A DNA stretch of 64,000 nucleotides from Sinohyriopsis cumingii (lineage: Eukaryota; Mollusca; Bivalvia; Unionida; Unionidae), in assembly GCA_028554795.2 (NCBI GenBank), contig CM068829.1, positions 135,927,579 through 135,991,578 on the forward strand, read 5' to 3'. Shown here one piece after another: positions 1 through 11,366 of this stretch (its first letter is position 1; each line of letters opens with the position of its first letter). A program made the translations under genes and the position numbers. The notes beneath the pieces were generated by a model that was not told where the DNA came from, did no database searches, and saw only the letters and a list, made by a program, of their open reading frames with translations.

Positions 1-586
1 AACATCACCTATTGACGCACCCGCAGTTACTGATTTCGCCAATGTAGTTATTTTTGCTAGCTTTAAATCACTTAAACCAGATCCACGTTTTGTATTTTTA
101 GATGTTCTAAACTGGTTCAGCTGCACAATTTATCCCCGAAGATAATTTCATCAAGGCCAGATTTTTAACATCTGGTTTATTATTTAGCCGATAAATTCCA
201 TAAACAACTGCAGTAGAAGGATAAGATCGAGAATAGTATGGTTTATCTATACCTGTTAGCAATCCCGGCCTGGAGCTGGCAGATAAAATAATATTTTTTC
301 GTCCGCTAATTATAGGATGACGTTTATCACGAATAATCCAAACTTCGTTGTCGGTCATTCGTGAAATAAATTTTATTCCAAAGATAAATTTCTCATCGTG
401 ATGATTAACGTTAATATAATCGAATAACCACGATAAATTATTCTCATCGAAGTAAAATATAGTTTTTGACCCCTTCCTTTTCATATCCTGTAACTGTCTC
501 ATATGATCTGGCCGAATACCACCATAATATCTACCAGAATAATCATATGGGTATGCTGGCGTTTCATCATATTGATCAGGAAACAA
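1..586 (-). pseudogene. Conserved element protein downstream of the penton-like gene (left copy), running off the window edge
   Basis: The frame from 586 to 107 encodes about 159 residues and contains EVWIIRDKRHPI and RPGLLTGIDKPYY. Beyond its stop, a shifted frame continues toward position 1 with a short Lys/Arg/Gly stretch (KRGSGLSDLK), so the gene is frameshifted and cut by the window edge. The right copy has a clear homologue at about 56504-57175 with TWIIHDKHEP and GRLTGIDKLYY, which shows that this was a real gene of the element. It follows the penton-like frame almost directly and may overlap it or be a frameshifted continuation of it. The function is unknown to me; the position among capsid-type genes suggests a structural or virion-associated role, which is inference. 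Confidence 0.6.
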
Positions 587-589
587 TAG

Positions 590-1125
590 TTTCCGCCTGT
601 GGTATAATCGGATTTTTTAGGTTCTCGTGGCGCTGGTGGTGCCGGTGGTTGAATTTCAGGCCATCCTAGAACGGTTCTAAATGTAGATTGATAAATATCA
701 ACAGCACAATTAGGCGAGGTTATCTCAATTATCGAAGTTAATGTTGGTTTATGAGCGGCTATTTTTATTCCTGGTTCTTTTTGTCCGGTAATATTTTTTA
801 TTCTATACAATAACTCATTCTTGATTTCTTCGACCTGATAGCTACCTGTTGGCAATCCAACAGCGGTCCAATCTGGAATAACATCTGGTTTGTTTTTATT
901 AGCGAAAACAAATGAATTATTTGATAATGAGCCACCGAATGATTTTGATCTGACGTTGGTCCAGCTATGATGTACTCGCAATTGTGATAACGCGATCTCC
1001 TCGACGGAAATTGGCGTCGGAAAATTAATACTAAATTCTGGATTAGTCGAACTTGCCGACAACATCGTGGTTCTTCGCCGAACTGTGTTTGTTGCAATCT
1101 GCTGAAGTAATTCCGACATTATCAT
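590..1125 (-). pseudogene. Penton- or spike-like structural protein of the virus-like element (left copy)
   Basis: The open frame begins MIMSELLQQIATNTVRRR and continues through FPTPISVEEIALSQLRVHHSW and LPTGSYQVEEIKNELLYRI. The sequence (I/L)PTGSY(E/Q)(V/I)E(E/D)I(N/K) followed by a TLTSIIEI-type strand is a pattern I associate with a structural protein found next to capsid genes in virus-like elements of cnidarian and other invertebrate genomes. A Pro-rich run (PPAPPAPREPKK) follows and the frame then shifts toward the next gene. No counterpart was found in the right copy, where tandem repeats occupy the corresponding place. The capsid-vertex role is inferred from gene order and the strand-rich pattern, not from a structure. 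Confidence 0.5.
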
Positions 1126-1270
1126 TATTTGTAGCTTTAATATCAGCCTGATTATAAATTTTTATCATCAGCGAGAAATCGAAATCAGATATATTTCCGT
1201 CATTGAGACTCTCTGATAACAACGAAGAGAATTTTGTGTACGCAACAGTTGCCGCGTATAATTTAACCAC
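1100..1270 (-). CDS. Short uncharacterised frame between the basic protein and the penton-like gene
   Basis: A frame encoding MVKLYAATVAYTKFSSLLSE and then FDFSLMIKIYNQADIKATNND lies between two supported element genes and overlaps the start of the next one. I recognise no domain. It may be a small separate gene or the frameshifted end of the preceding one. No clear counterpart is visible in the right copy. The support is position only. Confidence 0.25.
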
Positions 1271-1286
1271 GTACGAAGATAACTTT

Positions 1287-1600
1287 TCATTTGTGCACGA
1301 ACATATTTTTTTGTAATACTATTAATGCTGGTATTAACCCAGCTAAAAGTGGGAATAAACCACCTATTTTAATCATATCCTTTACGGCGCTCGGAGAAAG
1401 ATCAATTTGAATTCCAGTATTCGCTGATTTAGCTTTAGTAAAATATTTATGTTGAGTTTTAGTTAGCGACAGTTTATTTGGACCAACGCTAGCAATTTGA
1501 GCATTTTTAATGTTAATTTTGACCCGCACATTTTTGTTGTATTTGATTGGAGTTTTTATTTTACCTGACCTTGAGTCAAGGTCACACTAACGTGATCGTA
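1287..1600 (-). pseudogene. Small basic protein with hydrophobic Gly-rich tail, core-protein-like (left copy)
   Basis: The frame encodes about 80 residues with a basic first half (NKLSLTKTQHKYFTKAKSAN) followed by SAVKDMIKIGGLFPLLAGL, a GG-hydrophobic tail. The right copy has the same order of motifs at 54892-55317 (NKLSLTERQLKHFNKAK, then DVVKTGSLFPLLAAI). Upstream of the first Met the homology continues in a shifted frame (VSVTLTQGQVK against VSVSLTPAQIKK), so the true start is probably near 1600. Proteins with this layout are known from adenovirus-related and adintovirus/Polinton-like elements, where they are compared with the adenovirus core protein X. That comparison is from family knowledge and was not tested here. 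Confidence 0.6.
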
Positions 1601-1635
1601 TGGTATTATAATTATATGATTGATTTAAATCAATC

Positions 1636-2426
1636 TCACATTTTTTCCACTGGAGCATCAATGACTCTCATTCGGCCACTAATACCTTCGAGGATCATAG
1701 CTCTATCATAAGTATGACCGGCATCCACAGGGTAGGTTTAGATAACACTACTTTAGCATTATTAGGAGCATCATTAGCACCTGATAACATATTTTTACGT
1801 GTAGCAAATCCTAGATTAAAATTAGGATTAGAGTTGTATGGTACCAGAAACACAGCAGCTGGTCTAGCTATCATTTCAGCAGGTTGAAGGTCAACCGAGG
1901 AATCTCGAGTCAATTGTACTCTAAAAAATGGATCATGATCAGCCTCATCAGAATTATCCTTGATAAACATCATACTTGGACCAGTTGATTTAGTAAAATC
2001 GTCTGAATACCTAGCTAGGCCTATAATTGTCGTAGCAATATCAACATCATCCTTAATTGATTCAATTTCTCTTCCATCAATTATCTATGTGACGCTCTTA
2101 AATAACGCCATAATACCGTTGTTGACAAATTCTACTTTGAAATGATCTTCGAACGTGTCAACAACGAGAGGGCCAACATCGGGGGTAACTTTTACAATTT
2201 CACCTACAACCTCGATAAACGCCTCACAGGGCAGAAAATATCTGCTTGTATCATGAACCTGAACCTCAACTCGATTATTACTATTTGGTGTTATTGCGCC
2301 ATACGAGTAATGTTGATAATCACGTACTGATATATCTTTATTTATAGATTCATCCATGTTAAATGCATCGTTGGATGTCTGCTTGAACATTTTATTATAA
2401 AGATTATCTTCTAAAACTAAGACCAC
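1636..2426 (-). pseudogene. Major capsid-like protein, N-terminal part with internal loss (left copy)
   Basis: Two consecutive frames (2426-2085 and 1973-1695) belong to one protein, separated by a stop and a shift. They contain NNIMALFKSVT-like text, DGREIESIKDDVDIATT, LARYSDDFTKSTGPSMMF and NFNLGFATRKN, then VVLSKPTLWMP; a shifted tail ends in APVEKM at 1636. The right copy matches the first motifs (GKEIESIQDNVDIATN, ARYSDDYTRSTGPTMMF). The layout fits the large double-jelly-roll-type capsid proteins carried by virus-like elements in many invertebrate genomes. The text between ATRKN and the LSKPTLW strand is too short against the right copy, and the whole C-terminal half is missing because the small basic gene follows at once. 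The gene cannot give a complete capsid protein. Confidence 0.6.
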
Positions 2427-2854
2427 TTCCCGATATCATACTAGTATTTATTATTTGATCGGTTCCTTGATTTGTTAATTCCGCCAATTTTTGATTTGCT
2501 GCATCATTTATTACCTTGCTAACGTCGTTGGGCATCACAGACCTGCTTGGCAATTTTAACCGGAGCAACAACCGGTTGTTTGTTTCTGCGTATCAAATTT
2601 AATATTCTGTCCTTGACGGCGCTAAAAGCTTTGCTAGCAATATCACAAGCAGCAGAGATTGCTTAATCATGAACAAAATTCATGGCTTTCATTGATAATT
2701 GTTTCGCAATATGTCCGACATTAGGAGCTATTCTTGTAATGAATCCTTTAACAACATCATCAAGTCCGTCTCCATAGGTAACCCTGTACATGGCTAACCA
2801 TGCATTTGCTACTGGAACAGGTACTGGTTTACGATGATATTTGTGAACTATCAT
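2404..2854 (-). pseudogene. Minor-capsid-like (protein VI-like) small protein (left copy)
   Basis: The frame starts MIVHKYHRKPVPVPV and contains YGDGLDDVVKGFITRIAPN and AKQLSMKAMNFVHD. An in-frame stop follows, after which the same frame continues with ACDIASKAFSAVKDRILN. A further shift leads to a tail NDVSKVINDAANQ that ends SGSGLSFRR at 2404, overlapping the start of the capsid gene. The GDGL followed by an amphipathic helix and repeated Ala/Lys helices resembles the small membrane-active or minor capsid proteins encoded beside the major capsid gene in adintovirus- and Polinton-like elements. I see no counterpart in the right copy. The role is inferred from order and composition. Confidence 0.45.
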
Positions 2855-2882
2855 TTTATTTAATTAATTATTTATTCAACAA

Positions 2883-4474
2883 CTAGTCGCTGTAGTCGTC
2901 GATAATTTTATCGATGAGATTTCTGTACACGATAAGATCCATGATGCCACCTTGAAATAATCTTCTGCATATATCAGTTGCCTCGTTGATTATTTCCGAT
3001 GAATTATTTCCAGCTCTTTTTCATCCCATAAGAACCTCTAATAGTGATAAATCATTAAGGACGCTATCGGGGCAGATGGAATTATAACGGCTACCGGTAG
3101 CACATAGAGACTCTTTAGCACCAGTTTGTTCTTTCGTTTGATTTATATAACTTTTAAAATTTATATATCCCGGATCATCAAGATCAACTCTGATATTTTT
3201 ATGAGTGAAATATAACGCGGGAATCCAATCATGTTCGGTTATATAATCATAATATTTTTTAATATATATTTTCCTTTGTCATTGTAGCCAAATGTAGCAA
3301 TATGAATTAATACAACTTGATTTTTAAGTTTTTGGAATGAATCTTTATTAAACATAGATGTAACTAGTTGGCCTTGTAATGTTTATTGTTCTTGTGGTAG
3401 AGTTTGTAGTTGAGAAGTTTTTTCTCGAAGTATAGATTGTTCTTGTTGTTTAATGTTTTTTAAATCAGCGAGAAATTTTTGATATTTCGCATCTTTTAAC
3501 ACGACAGGTGATCTCACAGAGGCAAAATATACCGAGGGAATCCAATCACCTTATTCAACAAATTTAACATGTTCAGGTTTTAAATATTTTTCCTTATTAT
3601 CGTAACCGTGCATGGCAATTTTAATTGATTTATTTCTGTCCTTAAAATCAATAAGATTATCATCGGTAAATGTTTCATGTGGTTGGGATTCTAAAGGAGG
3701 TTGTTGTGGAATTTGTAGCACAGGTTGAGGTTGTTGTACTACAGAAAGTTCATATGAAGGTTGTTGTTCTTTTGGTACGCTTTTTAGTTTCTTCTTTGCT
3801 TTTGTCTAATTTTTTCTTGTTGCTCTTTCTATTTTTTCTACGTCCTTTTGTTTTAGATCATATTCTTCTTTTGATATTACACCCCTATTAAATTCATGAT
3901 AAATATCGTCACCAATTCTATCTAAACATGTAATATTTCGTTTTGCTTTATACATTAAATCAGTCCATGAACCACGAGATTTAACTTGAGTAAGATACTC
4001 AGGTTTTAGAAATCTATTTTTTTCTTTAACGCTTGAGTAAGCAAATGCACCAAGTTCAATTATATCACGAGCATTTTCAAATGGATATTTTTCTATTACT
4101 CGTACAGCATCATCAGTAAATCTTTCTATGTATGGAACATCAACTTTAGCTTAAGCTGCAAGTTCAGTTGCAGGTACAGTTGCAGGTATAGGTGCAGGTA
4201 CAAGTTGAGGTCGAGTTTGTTCTTCACTTTGTTTTAATACTGGAAGAATACCTTTTTTTCTCACATCGGGATCTTCAATATCTCCTAATAGAATTTTTTC
4301 AGCGGTTGCAGTGACAGGTTTAAACAATAACTCAGCTGACTCAGCAAATTCTCGTTTTGCGTCTTCAACCGCTCGTAATTTTTGTTTGACAGATTCTCTC
4401 ACGGGAATATATTTCTTTATTACTTCTAATCGTTCTCGTGCTAATCTAGTAGTATATGATTCTCCAATATCCAT
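2883..4474 (-). pseudogene. Element gene A: coiled-coil protein with a triplicated module (left copy)
   Basis: The first 107 residues are open (4474-4151) with TTRLARERL, ESVKQKLRAVEDAKREFAES and a run rich in Pro, Ala and Thr. After the stop at 4151 the protein continues in several frames to a stop at 2883 that ends DKIIDDYSD. Three related modules of about 45 residues follow one another: RFLKPEYLTQVKSRGSWTDL, EKYLKPEHVKFVE with GDWIPSVYF, and GKYI with DWIPALYF read across frames. A Gln-rich coiled-coil linker separates the second and third. The last part (GKRAGNNSSEIINEATDICR allowing one stop) matches the end of the right copy (GGKRDGNISPKIINEVVDIC). I do not know its function; as the first gene of the capsid block it may be an assembly or packaging factor. 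Several stops and shifts make it non-functional. Confidence 0.55.
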
Positions 4475-4564
4475 TAATATTAATATGCTAATAATTTTAA
4501 TTAATCATCATACAAAATTTACAGATCGGTCTTGACAAAATATTTTAACATTTTGAAAATGTAC

Positions 4565-4698
4565 AGCAGCAGGGAGGGCCAGTGCCTATGGGGTCTCTCA
4601 GCCTTTTATTTGATAAATGGAAGCTTCTAGGAAAGATTCTCCCGTAGGAGCCTTTATTCGGAGAAATAAACTTGGTCTGTTCGCCCTCCCTGCTGCTT
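4565..4698. repeat. 15-bp perfect inverted repeat with 104-bp spacer next to the left element
   Basis: The arm AGCAGCAGGGAGGGC at 4565-4579 is the exact reverse complement of 4684-4698. It lies about 90 bp upstream of the first gene of the left element. The GC-rich arms stand out in AT-rich surroundings. It could be a small hairpin transposon, an RNA hairpin, or a remnant of the element terminus. Confidence 0.7.
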
Positions 4699-4699
4699 T

Positions 4700-7250
4700 A
4701 CCTTAGTTCTGATTAGATACCGGTGGTCACTTTGAAAACGGTCTGCGGTGTTATCACTGAGATATTACAATGTCGGGTTTCCGGCCTCCAAGTCTAAGCA
4801 GATCGGCGACATCACTGCTAATTGCAAGCGACATATTTTCTCGCCCCACCGCAAGAATTGTTAAAAAAATTTCTCACGCAACATGACAAGAATGTACGTG
4901 TAAATTATGTAGCTCTTCGTTCTTTGAATTTTAGTTAGAGTCATAATTCTTTGAAGAACGATATTTTGAAATATATAACACATGGCGGGAACAAACAAAA
5001 TATATTATATTTAACAGACTGATACCGACGAGAGTGCTGATACAGTTCAGGAGTTTCAAAAACAGGTGAACTGCAACAGGAAAGAGGATTTAGATGCAAA
5101 ACACATATTTATTACTATGTGTCTGACCTGAGGTAAACTCTGTGATATATGCTTAGAAGACGTAAATAAATCTGTATGAGGCTATGCTGTGTTTGAGGGA
5201 TGATGATTTGACATAACATGATGGGAGTACAAACTTACATCAAAATGTATTTTATTTAGCTGAAGGACAGTTAAACAGCTAACACATTTCAAGATTGACG
5301 ACAACAGGATAAAGTACATAAATGTATATTACATCTTTAAACAGAGATATGCTCAGTGATCAAAGGATACAGTCAGATATAAATGCATTAAAGAGTGTCC
5401 TTGTAAAAGCTAGGACATTACCCTAAATTTAAAAAAAAAAATAAATTTAAATAGAGAAATCCAAGAAAACAATAAAGTGATTGAAAGTTTATGAATCTGT
5501 TTAGTACAAATATTACTAATGTTAATAACACGATAATTGCAAACATTAATACTTATCAGACTTAGAAAGAATGTGTTAACATAGATAACCAACAAGAACG
5601 AAGAACATAATAAGAAAGTAAATGTAAATGAAGAAATGATTAAAACGGCGTGTGATGTATACATTACAAATGTGAATGACTATGTCAAAATGACAAACGA
5701 TAAGTTTCAAGAGGTTTAATACAAGTACCATGTTGTGATCCATACAGACATAACCGAAAATGATAAGTGAAACTAATATTTTTCGTGGGTTAAATATTAA
5801 TATTCACGAACTAGAGAAACTCATAAAATGTGCGATACACGAACGAAATGCATTGAAGCAAACGTTTACAAGAATAAAATGCAGTTAAAACACAAACGTA
5901 ATATACAAAACTTGCATTAAAGAGGTGACATTCATGCATTTAAAATAGTCATGACCGAAAAGCAAAATACTTAACTAGATACAAATAATATTGCATTGTA
6001 TCATACAATTAGAACACTCGAAGAGATACTCGATAAATACAAAAAGAAGTTTGATGAGAAAAATAATCTAATACATGGATGTAGAGTGCTTTATTAATTT
6101 TATGTACGAAGAATGCCCATTCCTAATAATGCTATGATTACATATTTCAATGACACTAGCAAACTACATTTACCTACTGTTACAATACCAATAAACAAAG
6201 GACTTGAATATTTTTAAACATTTGTAAAGTATGAAATACATGGGAGACATTAAGTGATAGTTTGGCATTTAAGCATGTTCCATCAACGTTACCTGAACAT
6301 AGATGCAGAACTAAATTATACGATTTAGACCACACATGTATTAGAATACAGAGAAGACATACAATTATAATGAAGTTTTGTTCGTAAGAATATTTGGCTG
6401 CAGATTATTTACCTATTGATTTTAATCTATTAAACGTGTAATAGTCCCTATACATTTGTTATGCAATCTTGAATGCTAGAAATACTTCAAAGATGCGGAA
6501 TCTTCTGTTTTTAACTTAGTTAATTCCCGAGGCGTACTAGGGGTTCTTATACATCTGGTTGTATGAACACTGGTGGGAAATAATACATTCAAAGGAAGCG
6601 AGGAACCAATCAGATAAAGTAGACTAAAGCTTTAACCCTGAATGGTGTGTGTGTGTGTTTGTGTGTCTGTATGTGTGTTGGGACGGGACGAGCGAAATCT
6701 AAAGATGAGGCGCGAAAAGTGAGAATGTGTAGGAGAACCTCATGGAATTTTGACATTGCACTGTATAATTCAACGACAAAAAGATATATCAGCGTAAGAG
6801 TGTGACCACCAGGTTTTAGGTACAAGGAGTGGATGGAAGTGCACTCATAACTAAAGCCATTCCATATAGAACTTGACATTATATTGACTCATTAAAGAAT
6901 TGGACTTGAGATGTTCGAAAAGTAAGATGATATCGCGGTTGAATTTCATAGTTAACTGGCTTACGTAGATTATATTGCAAGCAGTTGCCTATAATTAAGT
7001 TTGCACTGAGAATGATGCATATGTTCAATTAATTACAATGTAAATGGCTCAGACTTGCATTCGTACGAACCTAGATTTTGAGCTAGGTATGTCTTCTGTA
7101 ATTCCTTTGGCACAATCGTTATGAATAATTACTCTATTCATTAAGTAGTAGATCACTGCATAAGCTCTAACTGAGTTAGACAAGTCATCATTAATTCTTA
7201 TGATGGTGCTGTTGTTGTTATAGGGTTTAACGTCATTTTGCAGCACAGAA
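4700..7250. other. Stretch without recognised gene
   Basis: AT-rich DNA. Between about 5030 and 6250 there are scattered short frames rich in Lys, Asn and Ile, for example LEEILDKYKKKFDEKNN near 6020-6070, which could be remains of an AT-rich coding segment. None matches a family I know. A GT-rich tract lies at 6644-6680. Confidence 0.5.
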
Positions 7251-7255
7251 TAGGC

Positions 7256-7256
<1 letters not shown>

Positions 7257-7297
<41 letters not shown>
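7257..7297. repeat. (TAA)n microsatellite, 3' tail of a LINE copy
   Basis: An uninterrupted TAA array abuts the 3' end of the minus-strand LINE relic that starts at 7298. The second LINE copy near 14200 also ends in a TAA-rich stretch, so the array is probably the element's tail. Confidence 0.8.
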
Positions 7298-7299
<2 letters not shown>

Positions 7300-7877
7300 C
7301 TTTGTATAGCGCCTAATCTTTAGAAGCTCTAAGTGCTTTACAACTTTAAAACAACACAAATAAGATAAGAAACATAATAATATTGTTACAAAAACGAACA
7401 ACATTAAACTAGACAAACATTCAAAAAATAAAATAAAAAACATGCTGAGAATATTTCAGGTAGGAAACATTATTAGGTCTTTAAGTTTGTTTTTGCTGTC
7501 GAAATAAGTGAGTTTTGCGAGCCCTCTTGAACGTGATCACTGTGTTTTTGTGTCTACGTTCGGTGGGCAATTCATTCCACGTTGCTGGGCCCTGGTATGC
7601 AAAAGAATGCTGTCCATATGACTTTGTTTTCATACTTGGAATAATGAGTATACGATTGTCAGAAAGGGAGCGTAAGTATCTTGCTGGGGCGTACACATGG
7701 ATGAGGTCAGATAGGTATGTTGGACTAGAGTCCGACAGTGAAACGTAGCACAGAGAACAAATTTTGTGTTTGATTCTGGATCGAATGGATAGCCAGTGTA
7801 GAGTAAAGAGCAGCGGGGAGGTGTGCTCTGATTCGTGGTACTCTAAGTATGATCCGAGCAGTTGTGTTATACATGGC
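7298..7877 (-). mobile_element. CR1/L2-like LINE, 3'-end fragment (copy 1)
   Basis: The segment is highly similar to 14210-14775: both contain ACTTTGTATAGCGCCTAATC, a 71-residue end of a reverse-transcriptase ORF (APARYLRSLSDNRILIIP and ATWNELPTERRHKNT at 7696-7481), and GGATCGAATGGATAGCCAG-type text. The copy lacks everything upstream of the C-terminal part, which is the 5' truncation usual for LINE insertions. It is inert. Confidence 0.85.
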
Positions 7878-7879
7878 GG

Positions 7880-8423
7880 CCAGTATAAATAATGGAGGAG
7901 AAACCCATGAAATCCCCGGAAAGAACTACCGACCCACGCGGAAATTATTATGACGCAAGCAGGATGAATAACTACTTCATTAACTATGGCGTAGATTACT
8001 GAACATTTATAGGGTGTGTTACTATATTCTTAGAAGTAGTAGTTACTCTTACGTAATGGGGTAAAACTGTTTAAGTTATGTAATGGACTTTATAAAACTG
8101 GTCGACCATTAATCTGACGAAATATATGTGAGAGAAGTGTGTCGATTACCTGGCTGCAAATAATTATGTATCTTTTCTTCATCCTACAAGATGCTTTCAA
8201 TGTGCCAGCTCAGGAACGGCTCAAGGGTAGAAGGGAAAAGGACAGATGGAAGGGAGTGAAATAAAGTGAACGTGAAAGGAATGAATTGAGGTGGAAAGGT
8301 GGATAGAGGGAGAAGAAGGCTAGAAGTGGAAAGGAGAAGCAAATGCGTACAAATTCTCATGTTCGCTTAGTGGTGTTGTGATTTTCATTGTACAATCAAA
8401 CACTGATGTTACCTCTTTATGTG
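7880..8423. other. Stretch without gene; purine-rich tract
   Basis: No coding frame is recognised. From about 8215 to 8345 the plus strand is strongly biased to A and G (GGAAAAGG- and GGTGGAAAGG-like runs). This lies downstream of the last HSPA12 exon, so it may be 3' flanking or untranslated sequence of that gene. Confidence 0.4.
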
Positions 8424-9049
8424 TTATGGCAAAAGGTTATGGCCAAGAATTACGGCCCCTTTTATGACAACTGATTGAGGTTCATGCGGTATAATGACCT
8501 TGACGTTGGGGAAGCTGGATTGAATTGAGTCTTTCAACATCGTGAACCCAGAAAACTCGCCCACCATTATAATGCTGGATAAGCCGCTAACAACCGAGAC
8601 ATCCATCGTATCCTTTACAATTGATACTATACTTTGAATAGCATCAGAGAAGAAACTTGTCATTACTTTGCTATTTGTACCAAGCTTGTATCCTGTCAAG
8701 GACACTTGGTGAGCATATCTTGTTTGCATAATGGCGCTGTGGAAATCTTCACCAGATTCTTCCTCAAAGATGTCTTTCAACGATGGCGGCATGCTAAAAT
8801 AAAATGTCCTATCTCTAAATGCAGAAACTTGTCTCTTCTTTGTCTCAGATTCTCTGAGCATGTACCGATACTCATCTACATATTCTCGCTGGAAGCGCTG
8901 GAAGATTGGATATCCAGCCAGGGTAATCCAAAATTGCTTATAGGCTTCGTCTACTAGATTTTCTCCCCATGTTTCATCACAAACATTGTAAAGTTCTTTC
9001 AGTCTTCCACCGCCTACCACCTCGTAGACAGTAATATCTACTGTTTCAC
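8424..9049 (-). CDS. HSPA12-like Hsp70 family gene, fourth recognised exon (C-terminal part)
   Basis: This exon starts after an acceptor (ttccacag) at 9050 and runs open to a stop at 8424, about 208 codons. It begins GETVDITVYEVVGGGRLKEL and continues with WGENLVDEAYKQFW, RYMLRESETKKRQV, IMVGEFSGFTMLKDSI and KGAVILGHNLLP. These follow the HSPA12 branch of the Hsp70/actin-fold ATPase family: second phosphate loop, Trp-Gly with DEA, the E-x-x-KR helix, and the adenosine-loop GxFS/G pattern. The first base completes a codon split with the exon at 23238 (phase 1). The family normally continues well past the final GAV-x-x-GH motif, so the stop here truncates the C-terminus or the last exon is spliced differently. 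The intron upstream is about 14.2 kb and full of mobile elements. Confidence 0.8.
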
Positions 9050-11366
9050 CTGTGGAAGATGTAATAAGAATTGTCACTGCAATACCTTCATTACTTATGT
9101 GCTCATTAAAATGAAGCATAATTGTTAACTTATTTTATCATATATTTACTGCAGGAAAGACTTCAGAATGCATTGAAAGTTTGACAAATACAATCGTCTT
9201 CAAACTCTACAAACTATAAGAAACCAGAATCTACATTAGACTTATTCTAGTTCAATAGCTCATACATTAGTGTAAAAGGAAACTATACTAATAACGCATG
9301 TGCCAGTTTTTGAAAGACATCTACGATGGTATATTTAACAATTATAATTGGTGATATTGGACTGGTTAACTGTGTTTCTGTTTTTGTAGTTAGACAACAT
9401 GGTGCATTAGTAAATGCGAAGGAGTTCTTGCTAGGACTCTACATTTATACCTACTTTGATATGTGAGAGAGGTTTGGATACATATGTCTGCCTGTATGAT
9501 TGCAAGTTTATATGTATGTATGTTTTAAGTATATTTAATGTATATTGTGTAACTAACTTTTGTTATAATTGTGAGGTTTGTGGAGTTTTGCCTACCTAAA
9601 ATAACCTTTTTCAGAAAATACCATTGTGACGCAGGTGACATGGACGAGTATTCTTTCCTTTTTAAAGATCATTTATAACTGTATTTCGGCATAATTTTAG
9701 ATGAGCTATTTATTAAAATAATTCAGTGACATTACAAAGCGCTCATTGACATTTTTTTGACTAAATGTTATACCGGGATTATCGATAACATATTCAGAGA
9801 CATGTTTAAATACATCATTGTGGTACATCAGGCCATTGAAAACGGTTAATTCGAAACATTCTATTATTTTGGACTTGTGATATGACATTTAGAATTACTT
9901 GCAATTTAATTAATAAAACTGTAATTTAAATGTTTACTTTATATTCTAAGGAAGCAAATTCGTAAAATAATTGATATACATGTACTATACTAAGAAAATA
10001 TCCTACCAAATTGCATTAGATTTGGCTCAGCCATTTTATATCAGAATTCAAAATAGCTTGTCCATACGATAGAAAAGGACGCAATATGTCATTTGTGAAA
10101 CCACTTGGAACTTAATATATATCTAGCATGTCCAAAAATTATTTTTAACACGTTTGTTCAAAATTAGTTTAGCTATTCTGGTGAAAATACTAAAACTATA
10201 TTTTACAAATGTTTGCCATAAATGATGCAACGTTGTTATAGGAAATAGACCATAAACCTTAATGATAAAACATTCATTAGGAAATATTCCTGCCAAATTC
10301 AATTTAATTTGGATGAGGCGTTCTTATAAGGCTTACACCCAGTTACTGTACGTTTGCTATGGGAATCACACCTTGCAACAGTTTGATAGACCACATTCTA
10401 TGAATATTTCTATTACGTTTGATCAGATCATCACGCAGCCATTTTACGACATTCGTCGAAATTAGGTTTTCCCAATGTTTACATAGGAATGGACACTGTT
10501 TATAGGATAGCCAGGCAAAAAGCTAATTTTGACACAGCATGTTACATACAACTTTCCTAATAAGCTTGTTCGAATTTAGCTTAGCTATTCTAATTAGCTG
10601 AAACAGGCCTTACATATTGTAAACAGAAGCGACGCCGTCTTTGGGGATCCACACTGGATGTAATTGTGATACACCATGTTGTAAGAAACATTGCCAACAA
10701 GTATGATTAGATTTAGCTGAGCAGAGTAGTATGAATGTAAAAGGTTCCGAAAACACAGGTGATTTGTGGTTTGTTGATGAAAATAGCTTCATTTTAATTA
10801 GAGAAAATGATCTCTGGTTTCTATTGATGGTGGATGCAAATAGTTTCCGGTAACCTACCGACTACTGGCAAGAGAGAAAAGTTAGACAGAATCCAGACCC
10901 ATCCCCTCCCGTCAACTCTGAAGATGACGTGAATGAGTCTTGTACGCTCTACTCGATGCGTGCAGGATGTGCTATGTTTCGTGATCAAGCCTCAGTCATA
11001 AACGACATCCTTACGCTTTACGACATCATATGTGAGGTATTGCATGTTTTCTCCCATGTCTAGACCATCAGGACTGCGATAATGTCAAGAGACATTTAAA
11101 GTATTCCGTTTCCATGTACCTCGTACAGAGCTTCCGGATGAGGTAGGTGACCCCAATTAGGTCGTATTCTGATGGTTATTTCGCTGTTTTCTACTTAACA
11201 AAATTGTCCGCGTGTCACGCCTAAGGATTTTGTTATAGTGTTTTGATCACCGTCTCTATAGCTTCATCCAGTATTTCGGGATTGTGCTAAATGACGTCTG
11301 TGATGAAGACTTAAATATCGTCGCACATTTTGATATATAAGAGAATGATCATTAAAATAAAGTATA
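9050..11366. other. Intronic AT-rich DNA with diverged repeat modules
   Basis: No gene is recognised. Between about 10015 and 10720 short related phrases recur at irregular intervals, such as TTAGTTTAGCTATTCT near 10165 and TTAGCTTAGCTATTCT near 10577, together with TTTGGCTCAGCCATTTT near 10022, suggesting an old degenerate tandem array. From about 10850 the base composition becomes less AT-rich, continuing into the polymerase relic. Confidence 0.4.

Noticed and set aside
9706..9888. 60-codon minus-strand frame in the intron
   Set aside because: No splice sites or family similarity support it as an HSPA12 exon.
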